A DNA stretch of 64,000 bases, from the NCBI RefSeq assembly GCF_014931605.1, contig NZ_CP053382.1, positions 1,302,001-1,366,000 on the forward strand, written 5' to 3'. The notes beneath the pieces are model-generated. The model searched no databases. It was not told the DNA's origin and was given only the letters and a program-made list of their open reading frames with translations. A program made the translations under genes and the position numbers. Every line of letters starts with the position of its first letter. Positions within the stretch are counted from its first letter, which is position 1. Positions 1 through 9,818 of the stretch are shown here, in pieces. This DNA comes from Halomonas sp. MCCC 1A13316 (GTDB taxonomy: Bacteria; Pseudomonadota; Gammaproteobacteria; Pseudomonadales; Halomonadaceae).

Positions 1-617
<617 letters not shown>

Positions 618-645
618 TCCAGTCGTGAAGCGAGGAGTGACAGAG

Positions 646-669
646 GCGCCCCGGCAACGGGGCGCTTTT
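646..669 (+). terminator. Rho-independent terminator of katG
   Basis: A 7-bp perfect stem (GCGCCCC / GGGGCGC) with a 6-base loop is followed directly by TTTT. It sits 28 bp downstream of the katG stop codon. The 223 bp between it and the hsdR start hold no gene I can support. Confidence 0.85.
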
Positions 670-892
670 GCGTCTAGTGGTGCCTGCCGAAGTAAGTCCG
701 GGGGGATGGCGAGTTTGTAGAGGTGGCAACTGCTCAGAATTTCTTACAAGTTCAGAAGAGCCAGGTAACCTCGATCAGGTTATGCTGGGAGCGCTGGCTT
801 ACTGGTCCCTAAGCCGATTTGATGGCAGTCTAGGTAAACAGCCAGTAACAAGCTGCCGGTAGAGCAAGCGATGGCAAGAATCGGGGATACGC

Positions 893-3800
893 ATGCAGGG
901 ACAGAACAACCGCAGCAATGGCGGCAACTTCGGCTTCCTTGCCGGGCACGATTCGGTCTTTCTCGAACTCGCCTCAAGTGCTGAGCGCGCTTTCAGTTAC
1001 GACCCCAATACCACACTGATCAAGCTGCGTCAGCTCGGCGAAGCCATGGCCCAGGACATTGCCGCGCGTTTGGGTATCGAGCTTGAGGAGCGCTCGAGCC
1101 AGCGCGACCTGCTCTACCGCATCGACAGCACGCTGGGTCTCGACCCCACGGTGCGCGAACTCTTCCATACCCTGCGTATCGAGGGTAACAAGGCGACTCA
1201 CCAGTTTCGTACCCAGCACCGCGAGGCGATCCAGGGGCTCAAGGTCGCTCGTAGCCTGGCGATATGGTTCCACCGTGCTTTCGCGGACCCCGATTTCAAG
1301 CCTGGCGCTTTTTACTCCGCCGGCAGATCCCAGCGTGCAATTGCGAGAGCTCCAGGCCGAAATGGAGCGCCTGCAGGGCGAACTGGCAAGTGCTACCGAG
1401 CAGGCCGAGGCCCAGCGCAAGTTAGCCGAGCTGGAAGCCCGCGAGAAGCAGGAGTACGCCGAGCTGGCCGAGGCCATGGACGAGGAAGCCCGAGCCCTGG
1501 CAGAAGAGTCGCGAGCCCAACAGGCCGATCTTGAGCGCCGTGAGCGTGAATTTCAGCAGCGTCTGGCGGAGCAGGCCCGTGAGGGAGCCGATAGCGAGCC
1601 GCCCAAGGCGATGCGCCATCGCATCGGCCAGGCCGACCGGGCGCTCAACGCTCAACTGGGCCTGGATGAGGAACTGACTCGCCTGTTGATCGACCAGCAG
1701 CTTCGTGAGTCCGGCTGGGAGGCCGACACTCAGGCGCTTTCTTGGAAGAAGGGAGTGCGTCCTGAAGCGAATCGTTACCTGGCCATAGCTGAGTGGGAAT
1801 TGCCGAACGGGCAGCGCGCCGATTACGTGCTGTTTCACGGCTTTACTCCTATTGGCGTGGTTGAGGCCAAGCGCCAAAACATCGATGTGGCGGGTAAACT
1901 TGGGCAAGCCGAGCGCTATTCGCGTGGCTTCACGGGCGCTTTCGCGCCGAAGGGACAATTCGAACCCGCCTGGGAGCGGGAAGGGCGCACCATTGCATGG
2001 CCTGATGAGGGGGATGGCCACTTTTACGTGCCCTTTGTCTTTTCCTGCAATGGCCGACCTTACCTGCCGCAGCTCGCCGAGAAATCCGGCATCTGGTTTC
2101 GCGATGTGCGTGAGGCGGGCAACCTGGCACGGGCGCTGCCGCATTTTCACAGCCCGGAAGGCCTGCTTGACCGCCTGAAGCGAAGTCGCGCTCAGGCAGA
2201 GCAACGGCTGCGCGAAGAGGGCTTCGGCTACCTGCGCTTGCGTGATTACCAGGAGCGGGCCATTCACGCGGTGGAGAGGGCTTTGCAGGAAGGAGAGCAG
2301 CGTGCCCTGTTGGCCATGGCCACCGGGACCGGCAAGACCCGTACCGTCATTGGTCTGATCTACCGTTTCCTGAAGACTGAACGCTTCCGCAGAATCCTGT
2401 TCCTGGTCGACCGCAACGCCCTGGGTAAGCAGGCGCTGGATGCCTTCGATGAGGCTCCTCTGGAGCAGAACCACACACTCTCGCAGAACTACAATGTTGC
2501 CGAGCTGGGCGACATGGCCGCCGAGGCCGAGACTCGCGTTCAAGTGGCTACCGTGCAAGCCATGTCACGACGCCTCTTTATGGCCGATGAGCCACCACCA
2601 GTGGACACCTTCGATTGCATCATCGTCGACGAGGCTCACCGCGGTTATACCCTGGATCAGGAGATGACCGAGGGCGAGCTGACAACCCGCGATGCGGGCC
2701 AGTATCTCTCGCGATACCGGCAGGTTCTGGAGCACTTCGATGCCGTGCGCATCGGACTCACCGCGACCCCGGCGAAGCATACCAGCGAGATCTTCGGTCG
2801 CCCGGTATTCACCTATTCCTATCGCGAAGCGGTGGCGGACGACTGGCTGATCGACCACGAGCCGCCCATCCGTTACGAGACGCTGCTCAGCCGCCACGGC
2901 ATCCACTTTGCCAAGGGTGAAGCGGTGAGTGTCGTCGATGCGCGTACCGGCGAGGTGGAAAGTGCCGAGCTCGAGGATGAACTCGATTTCGAGGTCGAGT
3001 CCTTCAACCGTCGTGTGATCACCCCGGGTTTCAATGAGGTCATCTGCGCGCAGCTCGCCGAGGAGCTCGATCCCTTCGGCGAAGAGAAGTCACTGATCTT
3101 CTGTGCCACCGACCTGCACGCCGACATGGTCAAGCGGCTGCTGGACGAAGCGTTTCACGCCAAGTATGGCGACACCTACAAGCAGGCGGCGGTGGCCAAG
3201 ATCACCGGTAAGGCCGACAAGGTGGATGAGCTGATTCGCCGCTACAAGAACGACAAGTACCCCAATATTTCCATTACCGTGGACCTGCTCACGACCGGCA
3301 TAGATGTACCCCCTATTTGCCACCTGGTGTTCCTGCGCCGGGTAAAGTCGCGCATCCTCTACGAGCAGATGATCGGTCGCGCCACGCGCCGCTGCGACGA
3401 GATCGGCAAAACCGTGTTCTTCATCTACGACCCGGTGGATATCTACGCCGCGCTGGCTGCCGTCAACACCATGCAGCCGTTGGTAAAGGATCCCGGGATT
3501 ACGCTGGAGCAGCTTTACGACGAACTCACCGATCCTGAGCAGCTGGAGCGTGCCTTGGATGTGCCCGGTGAGCGGGAAGGGCACAGCCACGCCGATGACC
3601 TGCTCGATCAGCTCAGCCAGAAGCTGATGCGTGTGATGCGCAAGGCCGGCAAGCGTGCCGAGAGCCGTGATGACGTGCGCCAACTTCTGGAGCAGCTCGA
3701 AGAGAGCTGGGGCGTGGCGCCTCAGAAACTGCATAAGCACCTGCACGAACTCGGCCCCAAGCCCGCTGCCGACTTCCTGCGCCAACATGCCGGACTGCTG

Positions 3801-4409
3801 GCCCAGGTGGTTGAGGTGAAGCATCTGATAGGCAGCGAGCGCATGCCCTTGGTCTACGAAGGCAAGGACGAGCTGCTCGAGCGTAGCCAGAGCTACGGCG
3901 TACACGATAAGCCCGCCGACTATCTGGAGAGCTTCGATGACTTCATCAAGAACCAGTTGAATGAATCGGTGGCACTGAGTGTCGTGGTCAATCGTCCCCG
4001 AGACCTCACTCGCGAGACGCTCAAGGAGGTGCGCCTGCTGCTGGACGGCGCCGGCTATAGTGAAGCCGCCCTGGAAAGCGCCTGGCGCAACGCCACCAAC
4101 CAGGAAATCGCGGCCAGCATCCTCGGTCACATCCGCCGTGCCGCCCTGGGCGAGGCGCTGATTCCCTTTGAGCAGCGGGTACGCGAGGCCATGCAGCGCA
4201 TCTATGGCCTGCACGGCTGGACCCCCGCCCAGCGCAAATGGCTCGACCGCCTGGCCAAGCAGCTCACCCACGAGGTGGTGCTCGACTGGGCCTTCATCAA
4301 CCAGCGCTTCGCCGATCACGGTGGCCTGAAGCAGCTCGACGCCGTGCTCGGCAACCACCTCGATGAGGTGCTGGATGCCCTCTACGACTCGCTATGGGAA
4401 GCGAGCTGA
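893..4409 (+). pseudogene. hsdR: Type I restriction endonuclease HsdR (EcoKI type), frameshifted
   Basis: HsdR is the translocating ATPase/nuclease subunit of a type I R-M complex. Reading starts at 893 (MQGQNNRSN) with the DUF4145-like N-terminal region typical of EcoKI HsdR (DPNTTLIKLRQLGE, EGNKATHQF). At a run of five Ts (1309-1313) the frame must shift by +1 to continue as TPPADPSVQLREL into the rest of the protein, so one extra base interrupts the gene. Beyond it come a coiled-coil linker, a PD-(D/E)xK nuclease site (Asp codon 1821, VEAKR at 1860-1874), Walker A MATGTGKT (2316-2339), DEAH (2628-2639), the helicase C domain and an EcoEI-type C-terminal region. Total ~1,172 codons, normal for the family. 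Loss of hsdM and most of hsdS downstream fits real decay, although a sequencing error in the T run is possible. Confidence 0.93.
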
Positions 4410-4481
4410 CGTGTCCATGGTGTCAACCAGTCGGCGTGTCATGTTCACGAAACGCCACTTTTTCGACACGTCCTGCGGACA

Positions 4482-4498
4482 TGTCGATGGTATCGACA
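4482..4498. promoter_or_regulatory. Palindromic operator 1 (TGTCGAT-N3-ATCGACA)
   Basis: A perfect 7+7 palindrome with a GGT centre, 104 bp before the fic start. The same palindrome recurs 70 bp downstream, which argues against chance. The likely binder is a dimeric DNA-binding protein. The winged-helix-like C-terminus of the adjacent Fic protein is an obvious candidate, by inference. Confidence 0.6.
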
Positions 4499-4551
4499 TA
4501 TATCAAGGATATGTTTAAAAAACTCACTTTTTTCGACACGTTCTCTGGATA

Positions 4552-4568
4552 TGTCGATGCCATCGACA
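4552..4568. promoter_or_regulatory. Palindromic operator 2 (TGTCGAT-N3-ATCGACA)
   Basis: The second perfect copy, with a GCC centre, lies 34 bp before the fic start codon. A further lone half-site TGTCGA (4582-4587) lies between it and the ribosome binding site. A protein bound here would overlap the expected promoter or leader of fic, so repression or autoregulation is the simplest reading. Confidence 0.6.
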
Positions 4569-4601
4569 TATGCTTGTGATGTGTCGATTTTTCAGGAAAA
4601 A

Positions 4602-5717
4602 ATGAACATGAGCTGGCGCCCCGACCAACCCTATAACGGCTTGCCGCCGCTGCCACCTGCCGAGGAGCTCGAGACGCCGGCCGTACTGAAGGCCTGTATT
4701 CCGGCTCGGGCGTCGCTTGCGGAGTTGAAGCAGGCGGGCGAGCTGCTGCCCAACCAGGGCCTGCTCATCAACCTGCTGCCCCTGCTGGAAGCCCGCGATA
4801 GCTCCGAGATCGAGAACATCGTCACCACCACCGATAGGCTCTTCCAGTTCGCCCAGGAAGACACCCACGCCGATCCTGCCACCAAGGAGGCACTGCGCTA
4901 CCGAACCGCGCTGAGCCATGGCTACCGTGAGCTGGCCAGGCGGCCTCTGTGCACCAACACGGCGGTGGATATCTGCAGCACCATCAAGGGCGTGGATATG
5001 GAGATCCGCCGGGTGCCTGGCACCACCCTGGCCAACCAGGCCTCCGGTGAAGTGATCTATACCCCGCCTATGGGAGAGGAGGCGCTGCGTGACCTGCTGG
5101 CGAACTGGGAGCGCTATCTCCACGTGGAGGATGGTGTCGACCCCCTGATCAAGATGGCGGTGGCCCATTACCAGTTCGAGGCGATCCACCCCTTTACCGA
5201 CGGCAACGGGCGGACGGGTAGGGTGTTGAACATCCTCTACCTGATCGAGCAGCGGCTGCTGTCGCTGCCGATCCTCTACCTCAGTCGCTACATCGTGCTT
5301 CACAAGCCCGACTACTATCGCCTGCTGCTGGCCGTGACACGTGAGGGCCAGTGGCAAGAGTGGCTGCTCTACATGCTCAAGGCTGTCGAGTGCACGGCCC
5401 GCTGGACCACTGACAAGATCGCGGCAACCCGCAAGCTGATCGAAGATACGACACGCCATATCCAGCAGCAGCTGCCCAAGGTCTATAGTCATGAGCTGGT
5501 ACAGGTGATCTTCGAACAGCCCTACTGCCGTATCAACAATCTGGTGGAGCGGGACATCGCCAAGCGGCAGACCGCCTCGGGCTATCTGCAGCAGCTGTGC
5601 GAGATCGACGTGCTCAAGGAGATTCGCGCCGGGCGCGAAAAGCTGTTCGTGCATCCCAAGCTGGTTCGCCTGATGACCGAAGACAGCAATGAGGTAGTGC
5701 CTTACCCGGCGTCATGA
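4602..5717 (+). CDS. fic: Fic-family protein adenylyltransferase (AMPylase) with C-terminal winged helix
   Basis: Fic enzymes transfer AMP (sometimes other nucleotide parts) from ATP to Ser/Thr/Tyr hydroxyls of target proteins. The protein has 371 residues. The catalytic loop HPFTDGNGRTGR is at 196-207 with catalytic His196. An upstream inhibitory helix motif SSEIEN at 67-72 matches (S/T)xxxE(G/N), so this is a self-inhibited class II Fic. The region after about residue 290 looks like the winged helix common in SoFic-type proteins (GREKLFVHPKLVRLM near the end). Start 4602 has AGGA 4 bases upstream; ATG 4608 is also possible. It lies between hsdR and the hsdM/hsdS remnant, a common position for accessory genes in type I loci. 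Unlike its neighbours it looks intact. The target is unknown. Confidence 0.9.
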   Translation: MNMSWRPDQPYNGLPPLPPAEELETPAVLKACIPARASLAELKQAGELLPNQGLLINLLPLLEARDSSEIENIVTTTDRLFQFAQEDTHADPATKEALRYRTALSHGYRELARRPLCTNTAVDICSTIKGVDMEIRRVPGTTLANQASGEVIYTPPMGEEALRDLLANWERYLHVEDGVDPLIKMAVAHYQFEAIHPFTDGNGRTGRVLNILYLIEQRLLSLPILYLSRYIVLHKPDYYRLLLAVTREGQWQEWLLYMLKAVECTARWTTDKIAATRKLIEDTTRHIQQQLPKVYSHELVQVIFEQPYCRINNLVERDIAKRQTASGYLQQLCEIDVLKEIRAGREKLFVHPKLVRLMTEDSNEVVPYPAS

Positions 5718-5808
5718 GGCCGCTGATTCAAATAGTGACGCGGCTTATTTTACTTTTAGCCTCAAATTCAAATAAGGCCGCCTTTTCCGGCCTTGAACGG
5801 AACACGAC

Positions 5809-6440
5809 ATGACCCAGAACGACATCGTCCAGAAACTGTGGACCTCTGCGACGTGCTGCGCGACGACGGCATCAATTACTCGGACTACGTTACCGAGCAC
5901 GCTCTCAAGATCGGAGATGTGGTGCTTGGGCGAAGAGGTCAAATGGGGCGGTCTGCTGTGATACAAAGCAGTCAGCCTCTATTGTGCGGCACGGGTTCTC
6001 TATTTCTCAGGCCTGATTTGTCACGGATTTCCTCTGATTTTTTATCTCTCTTTTTGCGTTCTCCTAGGACAGTCTATGCCTTAGAGGCTGGGTCAGCAGG
6101 TTCTACCATGGTCAACCTCAATCAAAAAGTATTGAAGGGAGTTGCATATCCTGATGTGGGGCTTGATGAGCAAGAGCAAATCGTCCGCCGTGTCGATCAA
6201 CTCTTCGCCTTCGCCGACCAGGTCGAGCAACAGGTCAAGAATGCCCAGGCTCGCGTCGACAAGCTGACCCAGTCCATCCTCGCCAAGGCCTTCCGCGGCG
6301 AGCTCACCGTTGAGTGGCGCGCGGCCAACCCCGAATTGATCAGCGGCGAGAACTCCGCCGAGGCGCTACTGGAGCGGATCAAGGCCGAGAAGGCCAGGCA
6401 GAAGCCGACGGGAAGAGGAAGCAAGAAAAGAATGACGGGA
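5809..6440 (+). pseudogene. hsdM'-'hsdS deletion remnant of a type I R-M system
   Basis: The start at 5809 gives MTQNDIVQKLW, the N-terminus of type I methylase subunit HsdM. One base is missing near 5840-5842 (TGGACC where TGGAACC is expected). In the next frame the HsdM sequence continues as CDVLRDDGINYSDYVTE. At about 5893-5901 it jumps directly into the distal part of specificity subunit HsdS: LKIGDVVLGRRGQMGR, CGTGSLFLRP, then the conserved QEQIVRRVDQLFAFAD helix and LTQSILAKAFRGELT. All HsdM catalytic motifs and the first HsdS target-recognition domain are gone, so no methylation is possible. The frame has no stop after HsdS and reads on into the next gene. A hairpin (5774-5794) precedes the start. 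Confidence 0.88.
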
Positions 6441-6735
6441 AACGACAGGGTAACTGCCATGTCCAGAAAACGACCTGTCGAAGTGAGGGGGAGGGAAACC
6501 ATGCTGAAATGTCTTTTCGTAGCGGCCTTGTGCCTGGGCAGTATCTCGATGGCCCAGGCAGACGAGCTCTATACCGGGCGCTACGCCAGTTGCATGGATG
6601 AATCCGGTGGCGTCACGGCCAATATGATGGATTGCATTGGCGAGGAGTTGAGGACTCAGGATGCCCGCTTGAACGGCGCTTACCAAGGATTGCGCGATGA
6701 ACTCCCCGAAGAGCGCCGCCAGCAGCTGCTCGAAG

Positions 6736-7837
6736 CCTGAATTCAAGCAATAAGCGCAGCACCTGCGGTATTCAGGGCTCCTGAGTATTCTCCCAGGAAC
6801 ACCTGTGCCGGTGTACGATAGCCGAGACGCTTTCGGGGGCGGTCATTCAGCTTCTTGATCACCTTCCTGAGCTCGGCATCAGTGACCTGTCGGAAGTCCG
6901 TTCCCTTGGGGAAGTACTGCCGTATCAGCCCATTGGTATTCTCGTTGCTCCCTCGCTGGCCGGAGCAGTAGGGGTCACAAAAGTAGGTCGCGGCGGTCAC
7001 CGCCTCGGCCACGGCTTGGTGACCAGCGAACTCCGAGCCATTGTCCAGGGTGATGGTCTGCACCGCTCCTCGGCGAGGTTTCAGCAAGCGGATCATGGCC
7101 GCTTGTGTCAGCTCCGCCGATATCCTGGGCAGCCGTGCTGCCAGCAGGTAGCCGCTGCGGCGCTCTACCAGCGTGACCAGTCCCGATTGCTTGTGCCCAT
7201 GGATCACGGTATCCCCTTCCCAGTGGCCGATGAAATGCCGGTCATTGGCCTCAGCCGGGCGGTACTCGATGCCTACCCGGTTGGGAATCTTGCCCAGCCC
7301 TGCGCTCTTGGCCTGGGCTCGGTGCTTGCTGCGCCGTTTGGGCTGACGGAGATACCGCCAGAGATCGCCACCCTGCGCCTTGTCATCCCAGATCACGGAG
7401 TAGATCCACTGATGACTGACGCCTACGCCTGCCAAGGGCGCCATGAAGCCGCTGATCTGCTGTGGGCTCCACTCCTCACGCAGCCGGCCGACAACGGCGG
7501 CAATCATGCTCGGCAAGCGCTTCGTCCACTTCCAGGCTGTACGGCGCCGGTGATCACTCAGGGCCTGGGCCTGCTCGGGATCGTAGCCACCGGAGGTGGT
7601 GTTGCGGCGCAGCTCACGACTGATCGTGCTGCTGTGGAGGCCCAGCTCCCTGCCGATCTGCCGCTGGCTCATACCCAAGTCATAGCGGGCGTGGATCTGG
7701 TATCGTTGGGTCTGGGTCAGCTGTCGGTATCCCATGCTCTGCTTCACTTTGGTCGGTAAAGCAGGGAGGGTACCGGCGCTGGCCCTCCTGCCTCCACCGT
7801 AGTGTCCAAAGTGCTGCGGTTATTCTATGAATCCAGG
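6736..7837. mobile_element. IS30-family insertion sequence, complete
   Basis: The 1,102-bp element has imperfect terminal inverted repeats: the left end reads CCTGAATTCA...CGCAGCAC and the right end, on the opposite strand, CCTGGATTCA...CGCAGCAC (22 of 27 positions match by eye). It is flanked by a 2-bp AG duplication (6734-6735 and 7838-7839). Length, terminal repeats, short duplication and a single transposase all fit IS30. Both ends and the transposase are intact, so it may still move. Confidence 0.93.
6743..7735 (-). CDS. IS30-family transposase
   Basis: A DDE transposase of 330 residues. An N-terminal helix-turn-helix (YDLGMSQRQIGRELGLHSST) resembles the IS30 end-binding domain. The catalytic core shows WEGDTV (first Asp), TLDNGSEF (second Asp) and GSNENTNGLIRQYFPKG (Glu), all standard IS30 motifs, and RPRKRLGYRTPAQV near the C-terminus. 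I chose the ATG at 7735; a GTG four codons upstream (7747) is possible. The stop lies 7 bp inside the left end of the element. No frameshift is seen. Confidence 0.93.
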   Translation of the reverse strand: MGYRQLTQTQRYQIHARYDLGMSQRQIGRELGLHSSTISRELRRNTTSGGYDPEQAQALSDHRRRTAWKWTKRLPSMIAAVVGRLREEWSPQQISGFMAPLAGVGVSHQWIYSVIWDDKAQGGDLWRYLRQPKRRSKHRAQAKSAGLGKIPNRVGIEYRPAEANDRHFIGHWEGDTVIHGHKQSGLVTLVERRSGYLLAARLPRISAELTQAAMIRLLKPRRGAVQTITLDNGSEFAGHQAVAEAVTAATYFCDPYCSGQRGSNENTNGLIRQYFPKGTDFRQVTDAELRKVIKKLNDRPRKRLGYRTPAQVFLGEYSGALNTAGAALIA

Positions 7838-7999
7838 AGCTCAGCGCTTTTGGATTCAGTATCGGGATGCCAACTGTCAGTTCTACGCCACTGCGGGGGG
7901 CACTTTGGCAATGGTGGCTGCGAATGACTGCGTGCTGCGGCAGACCGCAGAGCGAGCACAAGAACTAGAAAATCTACGGGGATGGTGACGGGGATTCCA

Positions 8000-8353
8000 A
8001 TGCTGAATCGATCAGCGCTATTACTGCGCTACAAAGCACCTGCCGTGCAGTGGATCAACGGCGCCGATCCCGCGCCGGGCAGCACGCCAATCACCGCAGC
8101 AGAGGTCAATCGCGATCGCACCGTCTACCTGGTCAGCGATGAGGTAGCCGAATCACCCGAGGAGGTCAGGCGCTGGGTCAAGGCCAACTGGCGCAACCTG
8201 TTCGAGTCGGAACTGGAGGAGTGGTACACCGATCCGGCGCTGTGGCCGAAGCTGACCCTGAAGCGCTTCGATGAGTGGTTCGAGGTCGAGTGCCACAGCA
8301 TGATGATCGATACGCTGGGTACGCCCATTATCGATGATGAGGCATCAGATTGA
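8000..8353 (+). CDS. Hypothetical protein, 117 aa
   Basis: I do not recognise a family with confidence. The protein is soluble and acidic, with MLNRSALLLRYKAPAVQWIN at the start, TVYLVSDE in the middle, and many Trp residues (WVKANWRNLFESELEEW, FDEWFEVECHSMM). ATG 8000 is preferred to the in-frame ATG 7982, which overlaps the stop of the IS-split gene. It lies 13 bp ahead of the membrane protein at 8367, so the two probably share a transcript. The even amino-acid use and codon pattern look like a real gene. Confidence 0.75.
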   Translation: MLNRSALLLRYKAPAVQWINGADPAPGSTPITAAEVNRDRTVYLVSDEVAESPEEVRRWVKANWRNLFESELEEWYTDPALWPKLTLKRFDEWFEVECHSMMIDTLGTPIIDDEASD

Positions 8354-8366
8354 TCAACGAGGTCCC

Positions 8367-8819
8367 ATGAAGCCCTTTTCCATACTGATGATTCGCCTGC
8401 TGGGCCTTTATCTCTTCCTGAAGACATTGTTCTCGGTGCTGCCGGCGCTGTTCATGCCGAATGTCGGTGAGTTCTGGACCGGAGAGCTGCTGCCGGTGCT
8501 TCTGGCCACTGTAGGTGTGCCAATGGTGGGCGGGGTGCTGCTATGGTGCTTCGCGGGTAGGCTGGCGGACAGATTGCATGGCGATTCGGATTCGACCGTC
8601 GCTGCTACGGATGAGGGTCTGGTGAGTGCCGGCATCTTCCTGATCGGCGTCTATCTGGTGGTACGCCACATCGGCATGCTGGTGGGAGCTTACTCTACCA
8701 CTGGCGCCGTGGCCTACGATGCCCTGGTCATCGTAGTGGCGGGTCTTTGCATGATACTGGGCGGAGGCGCAATCGTGGCGCTCTACCACAGGGTCAAGAC
8801 CCTCGGCGTGGATTGGTAG
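8367..8819 (+). CDS. Hypothetical inner-membrane protein, 150 aa
   Basis: Four hydrophobic stretches (about residues 5-30, 40-62, 85-108 and 118-140) predict a small multi-pass membrane protein with a short charged loop (GRLADRLHGDSDST). There is no enzyme motif. GAGG (8359-8362) lies 4 bases before the ATG at 8367, which decides the start. It follows the 8000-8353 gene closely and is convergent with the hydrolase at 8842. Function unknown. Confidence 0.75.
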   Translation: MKPFSILMIRLLGLYLFLKTLFSVLPALFMPNVGEFWTGELLPVLLATVGVPMVGGVLLWCFAGRLADRLHGDSDSTVAATDEGLVSAGIFLIGVYLVVRHIGMLVGAYSTTGAVAYDALVIVVAGLCMILGGGAIVALYHRVKTLGVDW

Positions 8820-8841
8820 CGAAGGTTTGGCATCCCGGCTG

Positions 8842-9720
8842 TTATGGCGGCGTGCCAATTACCCGGTCCAGCTCCCGGTTGAATTCTGCAGGTTTGGCCA
8901 TGTGCAGGAAGTGGTCGCTGCCTTCAATGATCACGGCCTCGAATTCGGGCAGCAGCTGCCGGTTGGCTTCGATGTCGGTCGGCCACAGGTCGGCATTGAT
9001 GGCGACCACCGGTACCGTCAGCTCCTCGAAGTGCTGCGCTGCCTCGCCCTCGGCATGCCGGGTAAACATGTCTTGCATGGCACTGGTAGCCACCTGAGGC
9101 GGTGCTGCCGCCATGTCCTGCACGATCCAGTCGCGCAAAGTGGGATCGGTCTCCTCGAGGATCATCGAGGCGACGAAGTGGCGGGTGGCCGGGACGAAAT
9201 CCTGCTGGATCGGCTCCAGCATTTCGTCGATCTGGGCCTCGGTGATTTCCTCTGCGACGTTGTGGAAGGTATCGACACCCACGATCCCGATGACGCGTTC
9301 CGGCATGAGTCGTGCCGCTTCCACGGCGACCGGTCCGCCCATGGAGTGCCCGATCAGAAGGGCCTGATCCACATCCAGCTCCTCCAGCACCGCTTTGACG
9401 TCCTCGCCGAAGGCCGGCATGGTGAAGTCTTCACGCTCCAGGCCGGAATGGCCGTGGCCGGCGAGATCGATCGTCACCACTCGATGTTGCTGCGAAAAGT
9501 ACGGCACCTGCCCGCGCCAGTAACGCCCATCGCAGCTCCAGCCGTGGATGAACACGAGCGTGGGGTCGCCGCTACCCTGCACTTCATAGGCAATCGAAAC
9601 TCCGTCTGCCGACTCGGTCATTCGCGGCCAGTTCACCTCGGCTGCCAGCGCCTGGTCCGCCAGTGCCAACAGCAGTGTCAGGCCCAGGTAACGCATACCA
9701 TGCAACGCCAACTCCTTCAT
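8842..9720 (-). CDS. Exported alpha/beta-fold hydrolase
   Basis: The 292-residue protein has an N-terminal signal peptide (MKELALHGMRYLGLTLLLAL...ALA). A canonical alpha/beta hydrolase core follows: the oxyanion region FIHGWSCDGRYW, DLAGHGHSG, nucleophile motif GHSMGG and a late GSDHFLHMAKP carrying the catalytic His. Substrate cannot be told from sequence; ester or lactone hydrolysis is likely. ATG 9720 is preceded by GGGAGG at a good distance, so it is preferred over ATG 9750, which would bury the signal peptide. It stands alone with its own promoter region upstream. Confidence 0.85.
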   Translation of the reverse strand: MKELALHGMRYLGLTLLLALADQALAAEVNWPRMTESADGVSIAYEVQGSGDPTLVFIHGWSCDGRYWRGQVPYFSQQHRVVTIDLAGHGHSGLEREDFTMPAFGEDVKAVLEELDVDQALLIGHSMGGPVAVEAARLMPERVIGIVGVDTFHNVAEEITEAQIDEMLEPIQQDFVPATRHFVASMILEETDPTLRDWIVQDMAAAPPQVATSAMQDMFTRHAEGEAAQHFEELTVPVVAINADLWPTDIEANRQLLPEFEAVIIEGSDHFLHMAKPAEFNRELDRVIGTPP

Positions 9721-9818
9721 GCTGCCTCCCTCAATCTTTCCATGACTCATGCAGCATAGCCGAGGCAGGCCGCCTATCGACGTCTCTTCGAGCGGCTAGA
9801 CACTTACCAACCTCCCGC

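Larger units (their letters stand above)
4456..4572. repeat. Pair of ~47-bp imperfect direct repeats upstream of fic
   Basis: Two copies, about 4456-4502 and 4525-4572, share CAC-T(5-6)-CGACACGT, then a variable ten-base stretch, then ATGTCGATG-NN-ATCGACATAT. They differ by a handful of substitutions and one extra T. Copy-to-copy spacing is ~70 bp. Each copy carries one full palindrome plus one extra TCGACA half-site 19 bp to its left. They fill most of the 192-bp gap between the hsdR stop and fic. This looks like a tandemly duplicated operator region rather than a mobile element. Confidence 0.85.
6501..7988 (+). pseudogene. LprI-like (DUF1311) secreted protein gene split by IS30
   Basis: The left piece 6501-6735 encodes a signal peptide (MLKCLFVAALCLGSISMAQA) and the first half of a DUF1311 domain (CMDESGG, MMDCIGEELR, RRQQLLEA). 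The right piece 7840-7988 continues exactly as QRFWIQYRDANC, VLRQTAERAQELE and a stop. Removing the IS plus one copy of the AG duplication restores an uninterrupted 127-residue frame with four cysteines. The family includes periplasmic lysozyme-inhibitor-like proteins. GAGGGA upstream of 6501 is a good ribosome binding site. Because the preceding hsdS remnant has no stop, an automatic caller would report a false HsdS-LprI fusion here. Confidence 0.92.

Noticed and set aside
668..862. 64-codon open frame after katG
   Set aside because: No ribosome site or family resemblance; it starts inside the katG terminator.
3090..4358. 422-codon open frame on the minus strand
   Set aside because: Antisense to the helicase and C-terminal parts of hsdR; compositional shadow.
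4410..4601. Mobile-element end or CRISPR leader in the repeats before fic
   Set aside because: Only two copies, centred on identical palindromes; an operator duplication explains them better.
5793..6740. A 315-residue HsdS-LprI fusion protein
   Set aside because: It is the hsdM'-'hsdS remnant reading through, without a stop, into a separate signal-peptide gene that is itself cut by the IS; not a real fusion.
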